Position numbers and translations under genes: made by a program
Part shown: positions 47,443-58,699 of the stretch, piece after piece
Layout of the letters: every line of letters starts with the position of its first letter
Numbering within the stretch: position 1 is the stretch's first letter
DNA from: Glomus cerebriforme
Lineage: Eukaryota > Glomeromycota > Glomeromycetes > Glomerales > Glomeraceae
Assembly (NCBI GenBank): GCA_003550305.1
Contig: QKYT01000176.1
Location: 1 to 62,355, forward strand
Reading direction: 5' to 3'
DNA: 62,355 bases
Notes under the pieces: model-generated
The model's input: only the letters and a program-made list of their open reading frames with translations
Told to the model about the DNA's origin: nothing
Databases searched by the model: none

Positions 47443-50063
47443 TCAATATCTGCCACGCTTACTTTTGCTGCTTTCAGATTTTCTAGCGAATAAAATTATT
47501 AAAAATGTCACATGTTTAAAATGGTTTAATTAAAATCGATCAGTTAAAATACACATAAAATGCTTACGATGTATCTAATCCACGTTTACTCCCTTTTTTA
47601 GCATCATCCAAGAACTGATTAAACCCGAACGGGTCTGCTTCTTCCTTTTCAAATTCCACAGGACCGTCTCTTGACTGTAATTAAATCATCATTAGTTATA
47701 TTAATATTAAAACGTCAAAAGAAATATTGAATAAAACAAATAAAACTTCATTCACCTGAGCGGTGTCAGATCCTTGGAAACCCTTTGTAATTCCAAATCG
47801 ATCTACGTTAAGCATTTTATTAACACTATCGGCATTCCCACCTCCATAGAGGTCCGAATCGTATTCCTTTTTAGGTTTATATATACTTGAAGAACTTGTA
47901 CCAGCAAACAGTGGTTTATCATAGAGATCATAAGCTATTTAGAAAATAAAAAAACATTCAATATCAAACATTTCTAAAATTGGATATGTTGCATATTTTT
48001 TTTATTTACCTTCATCGTCTTTAAAACCGGAATCAAGACCTTCGGATTGATTAAACAATCGAGCGTCAAACATACTTTCTTTGCTCAATGTTGGTTTGGC
48101 CAAACCCAAAGCAATTTTTTCTGAGATATCTCTATTTTGCTCACTAAATAAAAACGATAATATTATTTAAATTCATTAGATTTAGTAATATATTAATAAT
48201 TTAATAATATATGTATAAAAAAGAGAATAAATTTACCGAGCAAGATATTTTGCCCTTTGTTCAGCACCCATTCTAGAAAGTCTATATTCTCTCTCACGTT
48301 CCCTCCGTCGATCTTGTCTCAATTCTTCTCTCTCTTTCGCTTTTTCTTCATCAGATTCAGACTCTGAATCTGATTCTGCAACAGTTCCAGAAGCACCTCC
48401 AGATGTAGAAGAAATACCGGCTCTATTGTTAACAAGGAGGATCTTAGCTTTATTTATAGGCAAAAACATTAATTATATAATATCATACACACCTTTCTTC
48501 TCGTGCTTTCTGTGCTAACATGCGCAGACGCTTTTCTTTTTCTTCCTTTTCCTTTTGAGCAAGTTTATCTCGCATCAAAGCACGCTGTTTTACTTCATCA
48601 CGGGCATGTCTATCTGCTGCAAAAAGAGCTTCAGACAATTTTGCAAAGTTATCATTGATGGTGACTTCTTGCAACCCTCGCCCATCCGCCGCCAACCGCT
48701 TGTCAAGTGGTATAGTATAACCTTTCGCGTTTTTCCAGTTAGATATACAAGGTGGAATAATCCATTCCTGTTGTTCTTTGGCAGTAACTTTGCGAGGAGG
48801 AGAATGTAATACTGGTGCCGGTGGTGATGGTGGACCTAAACCAAATAAAAATTGTTAATGAATTATTTATATTTTAGGAATAAAGGAAAGTACTTAATAC
48901 TTACCCCGTGGGATCTTTTTGTGTTTGAATTTCGGAGGTTCCATTGGATCAACAGGCATTTCTACCATTCTAATAATTCTCTGGCTAGATCCGGAATTAT
49001 AAGTTTCACCCTGCTGTCCAGGAGTATAACGGATATATGTTGGCTCTAATGGCTTATTAACTTTTACATTTTTAGGCTGTGCCGCTTTTATTTTACCTAG
49101 AAAATCAAGAATCATAATAAATAAATTGAAGCGAAAATTGCGTATTGCATAACGTAATGGAAACACCCTTCCAAGACTAATATTCTGCCGTATAGCGCGT
49201 TTTGGCCTATATTTCATATTCAAGAAACATTTTGTGTAAACCCTTAAATTTTAAAGCTAAATCTCCGAATTCTTTCATATGATCTCGCTCCTCAACAAAT
49301 TTATTTCTCGTCTCTGACACCACTACGCTTTTTTGATATTCTTCAATTAGGAAACGATATAATTTACCTTGTACAATTTTTTCCAGGGCTTCCCTTGTTT
49401 TTTCTGTTGTTTCTTTTACTTCATCTTCGTTAGGTCTTTCCAAAGTAACTTTTTCGATGTCAGCCCTTTGATTGAGGGGTACCAAGTCTTTGAATTGTGA
49501 ATGGATAATGCGAGATTCAGAATGTCCATGCTTCGCAATTTCATCATATTGAATGTTTCCTTCAGCATCTACTTGCAATGCAAGCGATTCAGCACTTTTG
49601 GTCTAAACGGTTAAGGCATTGGTAGAAAATATTGTTGGTAGTGTCGAGTGGATATACTTGATTAGTCATTTCGTTTTGTTCACAAATGCATAAATAAACA
49701 ATCGAATTCATTTGTGTACTCACTTTGCTGGTGCGACCCATATCCAACGGATACTGTGCAATATGGATTTCAGGGAAAGCACCACCATTGCCAAAGTCTT
49801 CTTGAGTTCTTGGTTTCCAGTCTGATCGTTGTCCATATGGAGGTGGTTGTTTCCTTTGCTTTATAGACGTAAGTTCATCGTATTTACGTTCGTATTTATT
49901 TTGCTGGTCCGAACTTAAAAGCTGATGTCGTGGTTTTGGAAGAACACTAAAATATTTAAAAACTCGAATTAGAAGCAGATCTGCAAGAATTAAACGATCG
50001 TGGGTAAAAAGACAATTCCAAAAGTTCATTAATAAAGCTGAATTACCTTGAAAGAGCAGACAT
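47443..50063 (-). CDS. PRP45: SNW1/SKIP (Prp45) spliceosome protein
   Basis: Ten exons: 50047-50063, 49724-49946, 49368-49602, 48905-49096, 48493-48835, 48237-48422, 48010-48143, 47756-47934, 47568-47674, 47443-47482; about 551 residues. Prp45/SNW1 belongs to the NTC-associated core of activated spliceosomes and also acts as a transcription co-regulator. Signatures: PPYGQRSDWKPRTQEDFGNG, FPEIHIAQYPLDMGR, YIRYTPGQQG, and the SNW box IPPCISNWKNAKGYTIPLDK, then RLAADGRGLQ. The helical tail (KEKEEKEKRLRMLAQKARE; RLSRMGAEQRAKYLARE, then QNRDISEKIALG) and YDLYDKPLFAG complete the family. The last short exon (ending SKSKRGRY) is less certain; without that splice the protein ends ...GLDTS at 47564. 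Confidence 0.95.
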
Positions 50064-50365
50064 TCTTGAAGTTGATCTATAGTTGTAGGTCGGTTGAAAG
50101 ATTTCTGTAATGGATTTTGTGGCTAAATAATCGTGGCGATATTTAAATTCAGATTTCCTTATTTATTCTGGCAACATAATGTATTACCAATAATGTGATG
50201 ATCGGCATCATAATGAAAAAAGTGATATTTAGGCAATCCCCAATGTTTGATGTACAGTACACCGAAAAAACATCGCACTAATGATTTTAAAATTCAATTA
50301 TCAAATAACCATTCTCTCTCTATAGAAATTTATAGCTTGTATGATCGACAGAAAAAAATTACATT
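50064..50365. promoter_or_regulatory. divergent promoter region SNW1 / HIT protein
   Basis: 302 bp between start codons, no ORF of its own. AT-rich with a TTCAAT/CAAT-like word; nothing specific stands out. Confidence 0.35.
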
Positions 50366-51042
50366 ATGGGCTTCTTTTCTTGCTTTTCTAAGGATACCCC
50401 ACAAGATTGTGTTTTTTGTGATCTTACTTACGAAAGAGTGGTTTACGAAGATGAAAGAATTATCGTATTTCATGATATAAAACCGGCCGCTAAAATGCAC
50501 TTATTGATTATTCCCAGAGATCATATAGGTATGAATAGGAATAAACTTGTTAATTAATTTCACACAATTTCGTTTTTAATATTATCTCATTTCAAGATAC
50601 GGTAAATTCTTTAACACCAAATGATCTTCCTTTATGTGAGTTTTTTTATTGAAATTTTTTTTTTTAAAGGAAAAATAATGAATTAATAATATTAATGATT
50701 TTTTTGAATTATCTGGCGTTAAGTAAGACACATGATTGATACAGGGAATCAACTTTTACTTGAATTTGGTTTTCAGTTACCGCAAACAAGGTAAATATAC
50801 AGTTCTCTTTGAATGATTTGCAATGATACGATTTGTATTAATGTTTTTACAATAATCAATTAAGGATGGGATTTCATATTCCGCCTTATAATTCAGTAAA
50901 CCATTTACATTTACATTGTTTTGGTCTTCCTTTTAGAAATCGTTTCATTGGAATAAAATATACAGAATGGATGCCGTGGTATTCCAGCGATAAAACAATT
51001 TTGAATTCTTTATCATTTACATTAAATAAAACAGAATCTTAG
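50366..51042 (+). CDS. histidine triad (HIT/HINT3-like) hydrolase
   Basis: Four exons (50366-50528, 50597-50635, 50724-50790, 50865-51042), about 148 residues. The N-terminal half has CVFCDLTYERVVYEDERII and FHDIKPAAKMHLLIIPRDHI, the usual HIT beta-sheet. The C-terminal half has MGFHIPPYNSVNHLHLHCFG with the histidine triad HLHLH. The sequence pattern 'GFHxPPxxSVxHLHLH' is that of the HINT3/aprataxin-related branch. HINT3 enzymes hydrolyse adenosine phosphoramidates and acyl-AMPs. Exons 2 and 3 are short (39 and 67 nt). The phase of all junctions is consistent. Confidence 0.9.
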
Positions 51043-51424
51043 CATGAACTTATAAATTATTTTGTTAAATTTTCCTTATTGGTCAAAATTTTAATCTACG
51101 ATTGTTTTTCTAAGTGGTTGTAACTGGTTGTTAAATGAAAAGTATTAATGGGTATACTTTGTGCATTTAATGTTCAATTAGAACTGTTAACTTGTTTATC
51201 AATATTATTTTATTACATGCCGATGTGTAATTCTAAATTATTCCATACTAAGCAAATGTTAATATTGAGTTTTGATTGAAAAAATTTCTAATATGACTTT
51301 GATCTGAAAGATAAAATAGCAAATTCCAAGGGTAAGAGGAATAGAGAATGAATAATGATTAGAAAAATTTCGAAGATAAAAAAAAACAAAGTTATTATTT
51401 AAACATTTAGATTACCGAATAACT
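51043..51424. other. convergent 3' region between HIT gene and SRP9
   Basis: 382 bp of AT-rich sequence, no gene seen. Confidence 0.45.
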
Positions 51425-51769
51425 TCATTTACTCTCAGTTTTGCTGGTTTCTTTTCGATTTTGCATTTTCAACATCAATGAACGATTCAAGCGTTCAAAT
51501 TTTTTTAAATCGTTGGCTTGATCCGTTTTATACTTTAATACAGTAAAATTATCTGTAACCTTTAGAACCAATTTTCCCTTACGCCAACTAGTTAAATATC
51601 GCGTCTTCGAATTATTTTAATGGATCATATGTGAATATCAAAAAAATAGCAAATTTACACAATTTAACAGAAATTTATCTTAAAGAAAATTCTTCACCTC
51701 TTTTGGAGAATTCAAATAAAGCTCTTCAACTGCCTCTTGATATTTGTTCCATTCTTTAATGTAAACCAT
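51425..51769 (-). CDS. SRP9: signal recognition particle 9 kDa protein
   Basis: Two short exons (51698-51769, 51425-51604), 83 residues; human SRP9 has 86. Exon 1 encodes MVYIKEWNKYQEAVEELYLN (the conserved W...Y..AxELY of SRP9). Exon 2 encodes TRYLTSWRKGKLVLKVTDNF and LKYKTDQANDLKKFERLNRS, matching the KVTDD...YKTDQAQDVKKIEK block. SRP9 with SRP14 binds the Alu domain of SRP RNA and causes elongation arrest. The intron runs 51605-51697 (GAG|GTGAAG ... CGAAG). Each exon is too short to stand out as an open frame, so the gene is easy to miss. It diverges from YHM2 with 280 bp between starts. Confidence 0.92.
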
Positions 51770-51992
51770 TTGAAATGTAATTTTGTGAAAATTATTATAG
51801 TGGAGAATTAGTTGTACATCGTTTAGAATATTTATGTCACAGGCTCACAGCGTGTCACATTTTCATCCAATCATTTAGTCCAGTTATTATCTAAGATACA
51901 TTCCGCTGTATCAAAGATCTTCCAAAGGAGAAAAGATGAACATCTCATCTCAAATTCTTATTTCTTCTCTCATCCTTCTTTCTCTCATCCTT

Positions 51993-51999
51993 TATAAAT
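51993..51999 (+). promoter_or_regulatory. TATA-like box upstream of YHM2
   Basis: TATAAAT about 51 bp before the YHM2 ATG, embedded in a CT-rich leader tract (about 51945-52040). Position and composition fit a strong fungal promoter; inferred only. Confidence 0.35.
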
Positions 52000-52049
52000 C
52001 TCAATCTCACCCTCTTTAAAAGATATTTCTTTTTTTTTTTTTACACAAT

Positions 52050-53424
52050 ATGGCACCACTTGTTGTTTCCGGTCCTATAAAAAAAGGTGACAAGTTAGAA
52101 AAGAAACCCGTTAGTTTTATCAATCTTGCCGTAGGTGCAGGTGAATAGTCTATTTTTTGTTGACTATATTTCGGAAAGAAGTCCTTCGAGTTTTGTTTAA
52201 GACAGAGGTCAAAAATAAGCAAATAAAATATAAATATAATTCACAATTGTTTGATTATTTTAATAATTTAGGATTAAACATGTTTGAAGTATCTACACTT
52301 GGTCAACCTTTTGAAGTTATTAAAACTCATTTGGCAGCGAATCGAACTGATAATATTATAACAGCAGCTAAAAAAACCTTCAAAAGAGGTGGTTTTTTGG
52401 GATTTTATCAAGGACTAATACCGTGGGCTTGGATTGAAGCTAGTACAAAAGTATTACATTATAAATTATTTATTAAGTAAATTTCAGTTAGTCTTATTTT
52501 TGACAAAAAAATTTAAAAATTCAGGGCGCAGTACTTATATTCACTGCTAGTGAAATAGAATACAGAGCACGTGTTGCCGGAGCTTCTCCTTTTACGGTAA
52601 ATATTTTAATTAAATGATTTCTTTCTCGTTTTAAATTATCGATTTAAATTATGTATTAATCCCGTTTGCAGGCGGGAATTGTTGGTGGTATGGGAGGTGG
52701 TTTAGCACAAGCTTATACCACTATGGGATTCTGTACTTTTATGAAAACTGTAGAGGTTACTCGTCATAAAGCTCCTGCAGGAAAACAAGTATCAACTCTC
52801 AAAGTGGCATCCGAAATTTGGAAAAGAGAAGGTATTCGAGGAATTAATAAAGGTGTGAATGCCGTAGCAGTTCGACAATGCACCAATTGGGCTAGTAGAT
52901 TTGGATTAACAAGATTAGGTGAAACCACTATTAGGAGGATTAGAGATGGCGAGGTACCAGATTATAGTAAACCATTGTCTCCGATTCAAAAAATTTTTGC
53001 TAGTGCTATTGGGGGAGGTTTGTCTTGCTGGAATCAAGTAAGTGTAAAATTTATTAGTTTCAAAAATATATATAATATTTATTTATTTATTTGATCTGGT
53101 TTATTTTTTTTCTGTTTACAGCCTATTGAAGTTATTAGAGTGGAAATGCAATCTCAAGTTAAAGCACCAGGAAGACCTGAGAAAATGACTATTGTTTCTT
53201 GTGCTAAATATATCTATCAGAATAACGGTCTGAAAGGATTTTTTCGTGGTGTAACTCCTAGAATTGGTTTAGGTATTTGGCAGACTGTTTGTATGGTATT
53301 TGGTGGAGATTCTATCAAGGTAATTAACATCATATATGTTTGTTGACTTTTTTTTGTATGTTTTTACTAACAAATTTTCTTATATTAGGCTAAAATTGCT
53401 CAAAGGCAAGCTGCAAAGATTTAA
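52050..53424 (+). CDS. YHM2: mitochondrial citrate/oxoglutarate carrier Yhm2
   Basis: Six exons (52050-52140, 52272-52450, 52525-52596, 52672-53037, 53122-53319, 53389-53424), about 313 residues (yeast Yhm2 has 314). Carrier-repeat elements are modified as in Yhm2: [76 protein letters not shown] and [20 protein letters not shown]. Yhm2 exchanges citrate for 2-oxoglutarate across the inner membrane and was also described as binding mitochondrial DNA. The ATG at 52050 is preceded by a pyrimidine-rich leader. Confidence 0.96.
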
Positions 53425-53945
53425 TTAATGTTAAAGAGAAATTTAAAATAGAGATAATTTTATGAGACATTTCATAAATAATGTATATCTATAGAATGTC
53501 AATATAACTTAATGAAATTTTAGGGGGTTTAATTTAAAAATAATATTTTTAGTATATTAATAGTTTTTTATGAAGGTTCAAAATGTGATTTAATATGCAA
53601 AAAAAAAAAAGCCAAAATATTGGAATTTATAAATTTTATAAATATTAAAAATATATAATTCATTATAAAATGAAATAAATTAAGTCAAGTCCAAAACATA
53701 TAGAAAAATATCTAAGAATGTAATCAAATTTTTTATTTTTGGAAAAAAAAAATTATTGTTATAAAAAAAAAAAAAGTGATAATGTCATTTATGAAAGTAC
53801 AGAGAAGTCACTGTAACTAAACTAAAGAATAAATGAACATATATATCAGGAGTTCCGAATTTATTTTTCATTAACACCATATTCACATTTTCACATTCCC
53901 ACTCGATATTATTTTTTTTTTTTTTCACTAGAATCAAAAAAGAAA
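53425..53945. other. convergent 3' region between YHM2 and RAD6
   Basis: 521 bp, AT-rich, several A-runs, no gene. Confidence 0.45.
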
Positions 53946-54724
53946 TCATTCCCACGAATGCTCAACAACCTCTTTGACTCTTCTAATATATTCCTTACGA
54001 TTCTCTCTATACAAATTAGCAGCTTCAGCATTTGCCGGTGAATTTGGATTAGGATCATGTAATAAGCTTTGAATACTTGTCAAGATTGCTGCAACATCAT
54101 AAGTTGGAGACCACCTATTTTGAAGAATATCAAGACATAATTCTCCATTAGCATATACATTTGGATGAAACATCTTAGAAATGAATTTAACCGAAGGTGG
54201 CTTATTGGGGTAATTTTCGTCAAATTGAAGAGCCAATTTAAATGTTCCATCTTCAAATGGCGTATCAGCTAGGAAAAAAAGGAATAAAATTAAAAATATG
54301 AAGATATTTAGAAAATTATTTCGCAAATATTTGTAAATATAAAATATTTTATAATAGATCATTTGCTGCTTTCGATTTTTCATTATCTACGAGCACGAAG
54401 TTGATTCAACTTCGTTTGTATTGAACTGATTTTCCAAGTTCATCAATTAATATAATAGTTTAAATTTTCTCAAGACTCCAATGATTTAAAAAGTTATCCG
54501 ATTAAAAAAAAAAAGCCAAAAGGCAAACTATGAAAACACACTTCAAGTTCTAAACAGGAACGTTTAAGGAGTAAATAATCAACCTTTCACTTACCAGGAC
54601 CAAAGATGACAGCATTCCATAATAGAATGTTATCAGGACAAGGAGCTCCTGAGATGCCACCTGGAGGATCATTTTGAAGTCGCTTGAAGTCTCTCATAAG
54701 TCTACGACGCGCTTCAGTGGACAT
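53946..54724 (-). CDS. RAD6: ubiquitin-conjugating enzyme E2 Rad6
   Basis: Two exons (54595-54724, 53946-54268), 150 residues. [20 protein letters not shown] is the invariant Rad6 N-terminus. Further blocks are [40 protein letters not shown] with the active-site Cys, and [20 protein letters not shown], ending VVEHSWE. It monoubiquitinates PCNA (with Rad18) and histone H2B (with Bre1). There is no acidic C-terminal tail, as in S. pombe Rhp6 and animal UBE2A/B and unlike S. cerevisiae. The 326-nt intron is the longest of the small genes here. Confidence 0.98.
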
Positions 54725-55095
54725 TTTTTATTCTTCTTTGTTAGCTCAAATAGAAAAAAAAACGATTTAAAAGTTGTTAACAGGATTCAGTGGTATAGTG
54801 CGTGAACGTCTACTTGATCTGCAGTTTTTAAAAAACTGAACTTGCCATTATTTTATATATGCCCTTGATGATTGCGTCAGAGTCTCAGAAAATATAACGC
54901 CATTTATTAATCACGTGAAATTTTGATTACATAGCAATTCGGCCCAGCCAATCAATTGTTTTTTTTTAAAAAAAAAATAGAAATAAAAAACGCGTCAAAA
55001 CAAATAAATTACTTTAACTATTTATTACAATTTTTTAAACATTTTCACAATTTCTACGATATTTTATTTAGAAATACATACATTATTTTGAAAAT
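54725..55095. promoter_or_regulatory. divergent region RAD6 / MAD2
   Basis: 371 bp between ATGs of a DNA-damage-tolerance gene and a spindle-checkpoint gene. It contains CACGTG near 54912 and a T9/A10 tract near 54959-54978. A tRNA A-box-like stretch near 54790 has no B-box partner. Confidence 0.4.
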
Positions 55096-56232
55096 ATGGG
55101 TGTCGAAACAAAAAATATTCGAGAAAACATTTCGTTGAAGGGTTCCACCAAGATAATTGTGGAATTCTTTGGTAATTATTTATATATGGGCCTTTACAAG
55201 AGAAGATAGAGGAAAACTGTGGGAAAAAATTAACAAATAAACATAGCTTCCGACAGTTTCCCTCCTTTCTTTTGCAATGGGTCAATATTGTTCAATTTAT
55301 GTCAATTTTATTTTAATCGTCGAATTTATCTTTACTAATCATATTTATTTTTATTTAAAAGAATTTGCGCTAAATAGGTATAGTTAAATTTATGTCCTTA
55401 ATACTTTTGGTTCTATCTTTAATATCTTTATCTCTAATTATTTGGTTAAAGTATCCTATTTCAACGTGCCATATATCCTCCAGAAGACTTTAAAATGGTA
55501 AAGAAATACGGACTCAATGTTCTAGTAACAATTGACGATTCACTAAAATCTTATTTGAAAAAACTTCTAACTCAAGTTGAAGGTAATTTGTTTTCATGGA
55601 TTCCCAGCTTATTTATACCTTTTAATTAATATTTTTTGGAATAGCTTGGTTAAATGCCGGAAAGATTAGCAAACTTGTGTTAGCCATCATGAATGTCGAA
55701 ACTCGCGAAATTCTCGAACGATGGCAATTTGATATACAAATTATTGATGATGATAATAAAGAAAATAAAGGACCGTATGTATTATATATTATAGTTTATT
55801 TTATAAATTTTTCTTTCTTGTTTTTTTTGAAAAAATTATGAAATTTAGGAGTGGAGGGAAGAAACCAAAAATCGATCAAGAAATTAAAAATGAAATTCAA
55901 GCTATAATTCGCCAAATTACGGCCAGCGTTACATTTTTACCTGTATTAGAGGATGAATGTATTTAATTTTTCTTTATTTCCTTTTTGTATTTAACAGATT
56001 CGAAACTGTTCAATGGATTTATTATTTTTTAATTTTTAAATTTATAGGCACGTTCAACATTCTTGCTTTCACTGACAAAGACGCGGAAGTACCAGCTGAA
56101 TGGGACGACTCGGATCCGCTTATTATTCAAAATCCTGAATACGTTAGATTGAGATCCTTTTCAACCAAAAACCACAAAGTTGATGCAATTGTTTCATATC
56201 GTTTAGGTTTTTATGATGACCCAAAACGATGA
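55096..56232 (+). CDS. MAD2: spindle assembly checkpoint protein Mad2
   Basis: Six exons: 55096-55171, 55362-55377 (16 nt), 55452-55582, 55645-55774, 55849-55958, 56048-56232; about 215 residues. This is a HORMA-domain protein that binds Cdc20 to inhibit the APC/C until kinetochores attach. Visible: ISLKGSTKIIVEFFEFALNS, ILFQRAIYPPEDFKMVKKYG, LERWQFDIQI, IRQITASVTFLP, FNILAFTDKDAEVPAEW and YVRLRSFSTKNHKVDAIVSY (safety-belt region). Exon 2 encodes only EFALNS shared across its two junctions and is required to give the conserved FFEFALNSILFQR block. An acidic insertion (DDDNKENKGP) explains the extra residues over human Mad2. Confidence 0.95.
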
Positions 56233-57109
56233 ATCCAATTCTGTGAAGATCGGTAATAAGGTTAGAAGTTCATGTATAGATAAATTTTGACAAAAAAATG
56301 GTTATTAAACTTATTTTCACTTCATTCCTGTAGACTAATTTTTTAATGATTTAATTAAAGAAACAATTACTACAATGGAATATGATGATATTTTACACGT
56401 AATTTGAGAAATAAATTATCTCGACCTTTATAAACTTTCTAAAACATTAGTTTTCCGATGGGAAACAGTAAGTTTTATCTATGGAGGGAGATAGGGCCAT
56501 ACTAATGGTGCCCCATAATGAGACAATAATACTGTTATCCCAAATATAACGTTTAAAAAAGATTAATTTCTTAACTTCCTTATAAGAAAAAAAAAAGGTT
56601 ATTTGCGTTTAATCGGAGATTTATGATTTATTGTTTTATTTATAACTCTTGTAAATAGAAAACATTATTTGGATATTATTATTAAATAAAGCTAACTGAG
56701 AAAATGTCTTAACTAATTTAGTTTAATTTCATGGATTCAACATAATTAATATAATCAATATCATACTTTTCTTCATTTCTCCCATTGTCTTCGATATTTT
56801 CTTCAATATCGTCGACGTTTCTTCGATTTTTCTTTCATCGTTGTCATGTATTTCAATTTGTTGATTTTGTGACAGTAAAGATTTTAAGATATCCGCTATT
56901 TTTTTGTCGCGAATGTCTTTCAAAGCATACTTTAACTGAATTTGAGCACAAACTTGGTTTCAAAATTTCAAAACGTGCTTCAGGCTTGTTTATACCTTTT
57001 TTTTTTAATATGATCTTTAAAAAGTATGAGTTTAATAAATTATTTAATTGCTCAATTCAAATTAATCTTTCTTAATCATAAATAGTAAATAATTTCATTC
57101 TTAGTTAAT
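56233..57109. other. region between MAD2 and ALKBH6 with a coiled-coil ORF fragment
   Basis: A minus-strand frame from about 56960 down to 56729 reads VCAQIQLKYALKDIRDKKIA and LSQNQQIEIHDNDERKIEET before a hydrophobic end. The composition is coding-like, but there is no upstream exon or start with support. It may be a remnant or the end of an unrecognised small gene; the rest of the interval has nothing I can call. Confidence 0.35.
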
Positions 57110-58320
57110 TCACTTATTTCTCTTAAATATATCTACTTTTATAACTTTTTCTACTATACGATAGGTCAAACTAACTCTTGTAAACCTTTCAAGAGTAACA
57201 TTTTTATCCATATCATCTGACAAATTCATTATATTCTTTTCACTTAAGTTATCAGAATTTCTTTCTTCAATTCCATGTAAATAAGTTTTATACAAATCAT
57301 CTTGAAGCACTAAGAGACTAATATAATAAATAATTCATATATAATTAGAATGAGAATCTTAAGAAAAAAAATTCTTCGATTAACGTTACCTTCGCGGTTC
57401 AAGAAGTAATGAAAATTCAGGTTCAAGAATTAAATTAGTCTCATTTTGTTCCATGTTAGAAGCTATATTTACGCGATGTTTATATAAATTAAGAATGGTA
57501 TGCGATTTCAATGAGACCGTCGCTACTGTAGGATAATAAAATGGACCATCCTCATGTGGCTTCAAATAAAAATATTAAAAAGTCGTGTCTCAAAAGATAA
57601 TCTAAGATAATCAATCATCTTCACGTTCACTCACCATAATACCTTGGCCAGATTCGTACTCATTAATTAAACAATGATTTGGTAATTTAGGTTTCAAGCA
57701 ATTATCAAAAATTGCAAGTTGTGAAAATTTGCTAAAAATAGAATTTTTTAGCCAAGACGGAAGTGGTTCGGATATCATACCACGTTCCGTTGGTTTTCCA
57801 CCTATATAATGAAGAAACACATGAAGATTTGAATAGATTAAGTAGTATCATTATCATTATTATTATTTTTTTTTTTTTTAAAAAAAAAAAAGATATGCAC
57901 ATTTATTATTAAATTTTTTTTTTTTTTTTAAAAAAAAAAAAGGAAATTTTTTACCCCAATTTTGAAGTCTGTGCAAAAAACATCCAATTTTGGGATTTAA
58001 AAATAGATTCAAATTAATATTTTTATGAAACAAAAAGAATTTTTTTGTACAAAAAAAAAAAAAGGACCTTCGATTTTTCAAAGTGACCCATTTTGGTTTT
58101 GGAGCTGTATATACCTTAATAAAAAAAGATAGATAACAAATTAATTTTTTTTTTAAAAAAAAACGTAAATTATATTTTTTTTTAATAAAAAAAAAATGAG
58201 AACCTTATCTAATAATTCTTGTTCTTCTTTTTCTGATATAAAATCTCTTATATAATAACCACTATTTGGAATATTTTCTATTCGAAAATTTTTTAAATCG
58301 ATATCATCAAAATCGATCAT
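57110..58320 (-). CDS. ALKBH6: AlkB homologue 6 (Fe(II)/2-oxoglutarate dioxygenase)
   Basis: Six exons: 58204-58320, 58068-58114, 57955-57968 (14 nt), 57635-57801, 57390-57559, 57110-57317; about 240 residues (human 238). The fold is seen in YYIRDFISEKEEQELLDK, VYTAPKPKWVTLKNRRLQNW, GGKPTERGMISEPLPSW, CLINEYESGQGIMPHEDG (HxD iron ligands in HED), FYYPTVATVSLKSHTIL, LLLEPRSLLVLQDDLY, TYLHGIEERN (distal His) and ERFTRVSLTYR (2-oxoglutarate Arg). The ALKBH6-specific blocks NAPKPKW-like and LQNWGG are both present; LQNW comes from the 14-nt exon. The substrate of the family is not established. The introns around the microexon contain long T/A tracts. Confidence 0.93.
57866..57942. repeat. two tandem poly(T)-poly(A) tracts in an ALKBH6 intron
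   Basis: Two stretches of T(12-17) directly followed by A(11-13), about 30 bp apart, make up most of the 153-nt intron between the 14-nt exon and the next. Each tract is self-complementary. Similar T/A junctions occur at about 5520-5550, 26815-26831, 38071-38091, 42860-42880, 54959-54978 and 60538-60552. Confidence 0.7.
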
Positions 58321-58699
58321 TTCGAAAAAGAAAATTAATGAAAAAAAAATATTTATGGGTACAATTTAAATTGTGGGGCTAAGATTTGATCATCGTGATG
58401 ACATCGATTACCCCATTACACTAGCACATCACTAAAGTTTTTTTAATAGAACGGCTTTTTTTTCAATGCGTTATGTGATTATGTGATTATCCGCATTGAA
58501 TTATACACAAAAAAAAACTTTTGACCAATCAATAAAATTTGAAGAGACTGCGCCACAAATAATTAAATAATCAATATCAATCAACTTAATATATCTTTAT
58601 TAAAGGAAAATTATGTTAACTGCTAAAGATTATCGTATCTCACGAAAAATTGATTACACAAATAGTTTTAAATTCGCTTCAATAGTTCAATTATAGAAA

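Noticed and set aside
54785..54830. tRNA-like 5' half (TTCAGTGGTATAGTG, an A-box match)
   Set aside because: No B box, no cloverleaf 3' half and no acceptor pairing; probably chance or a very old fragment.
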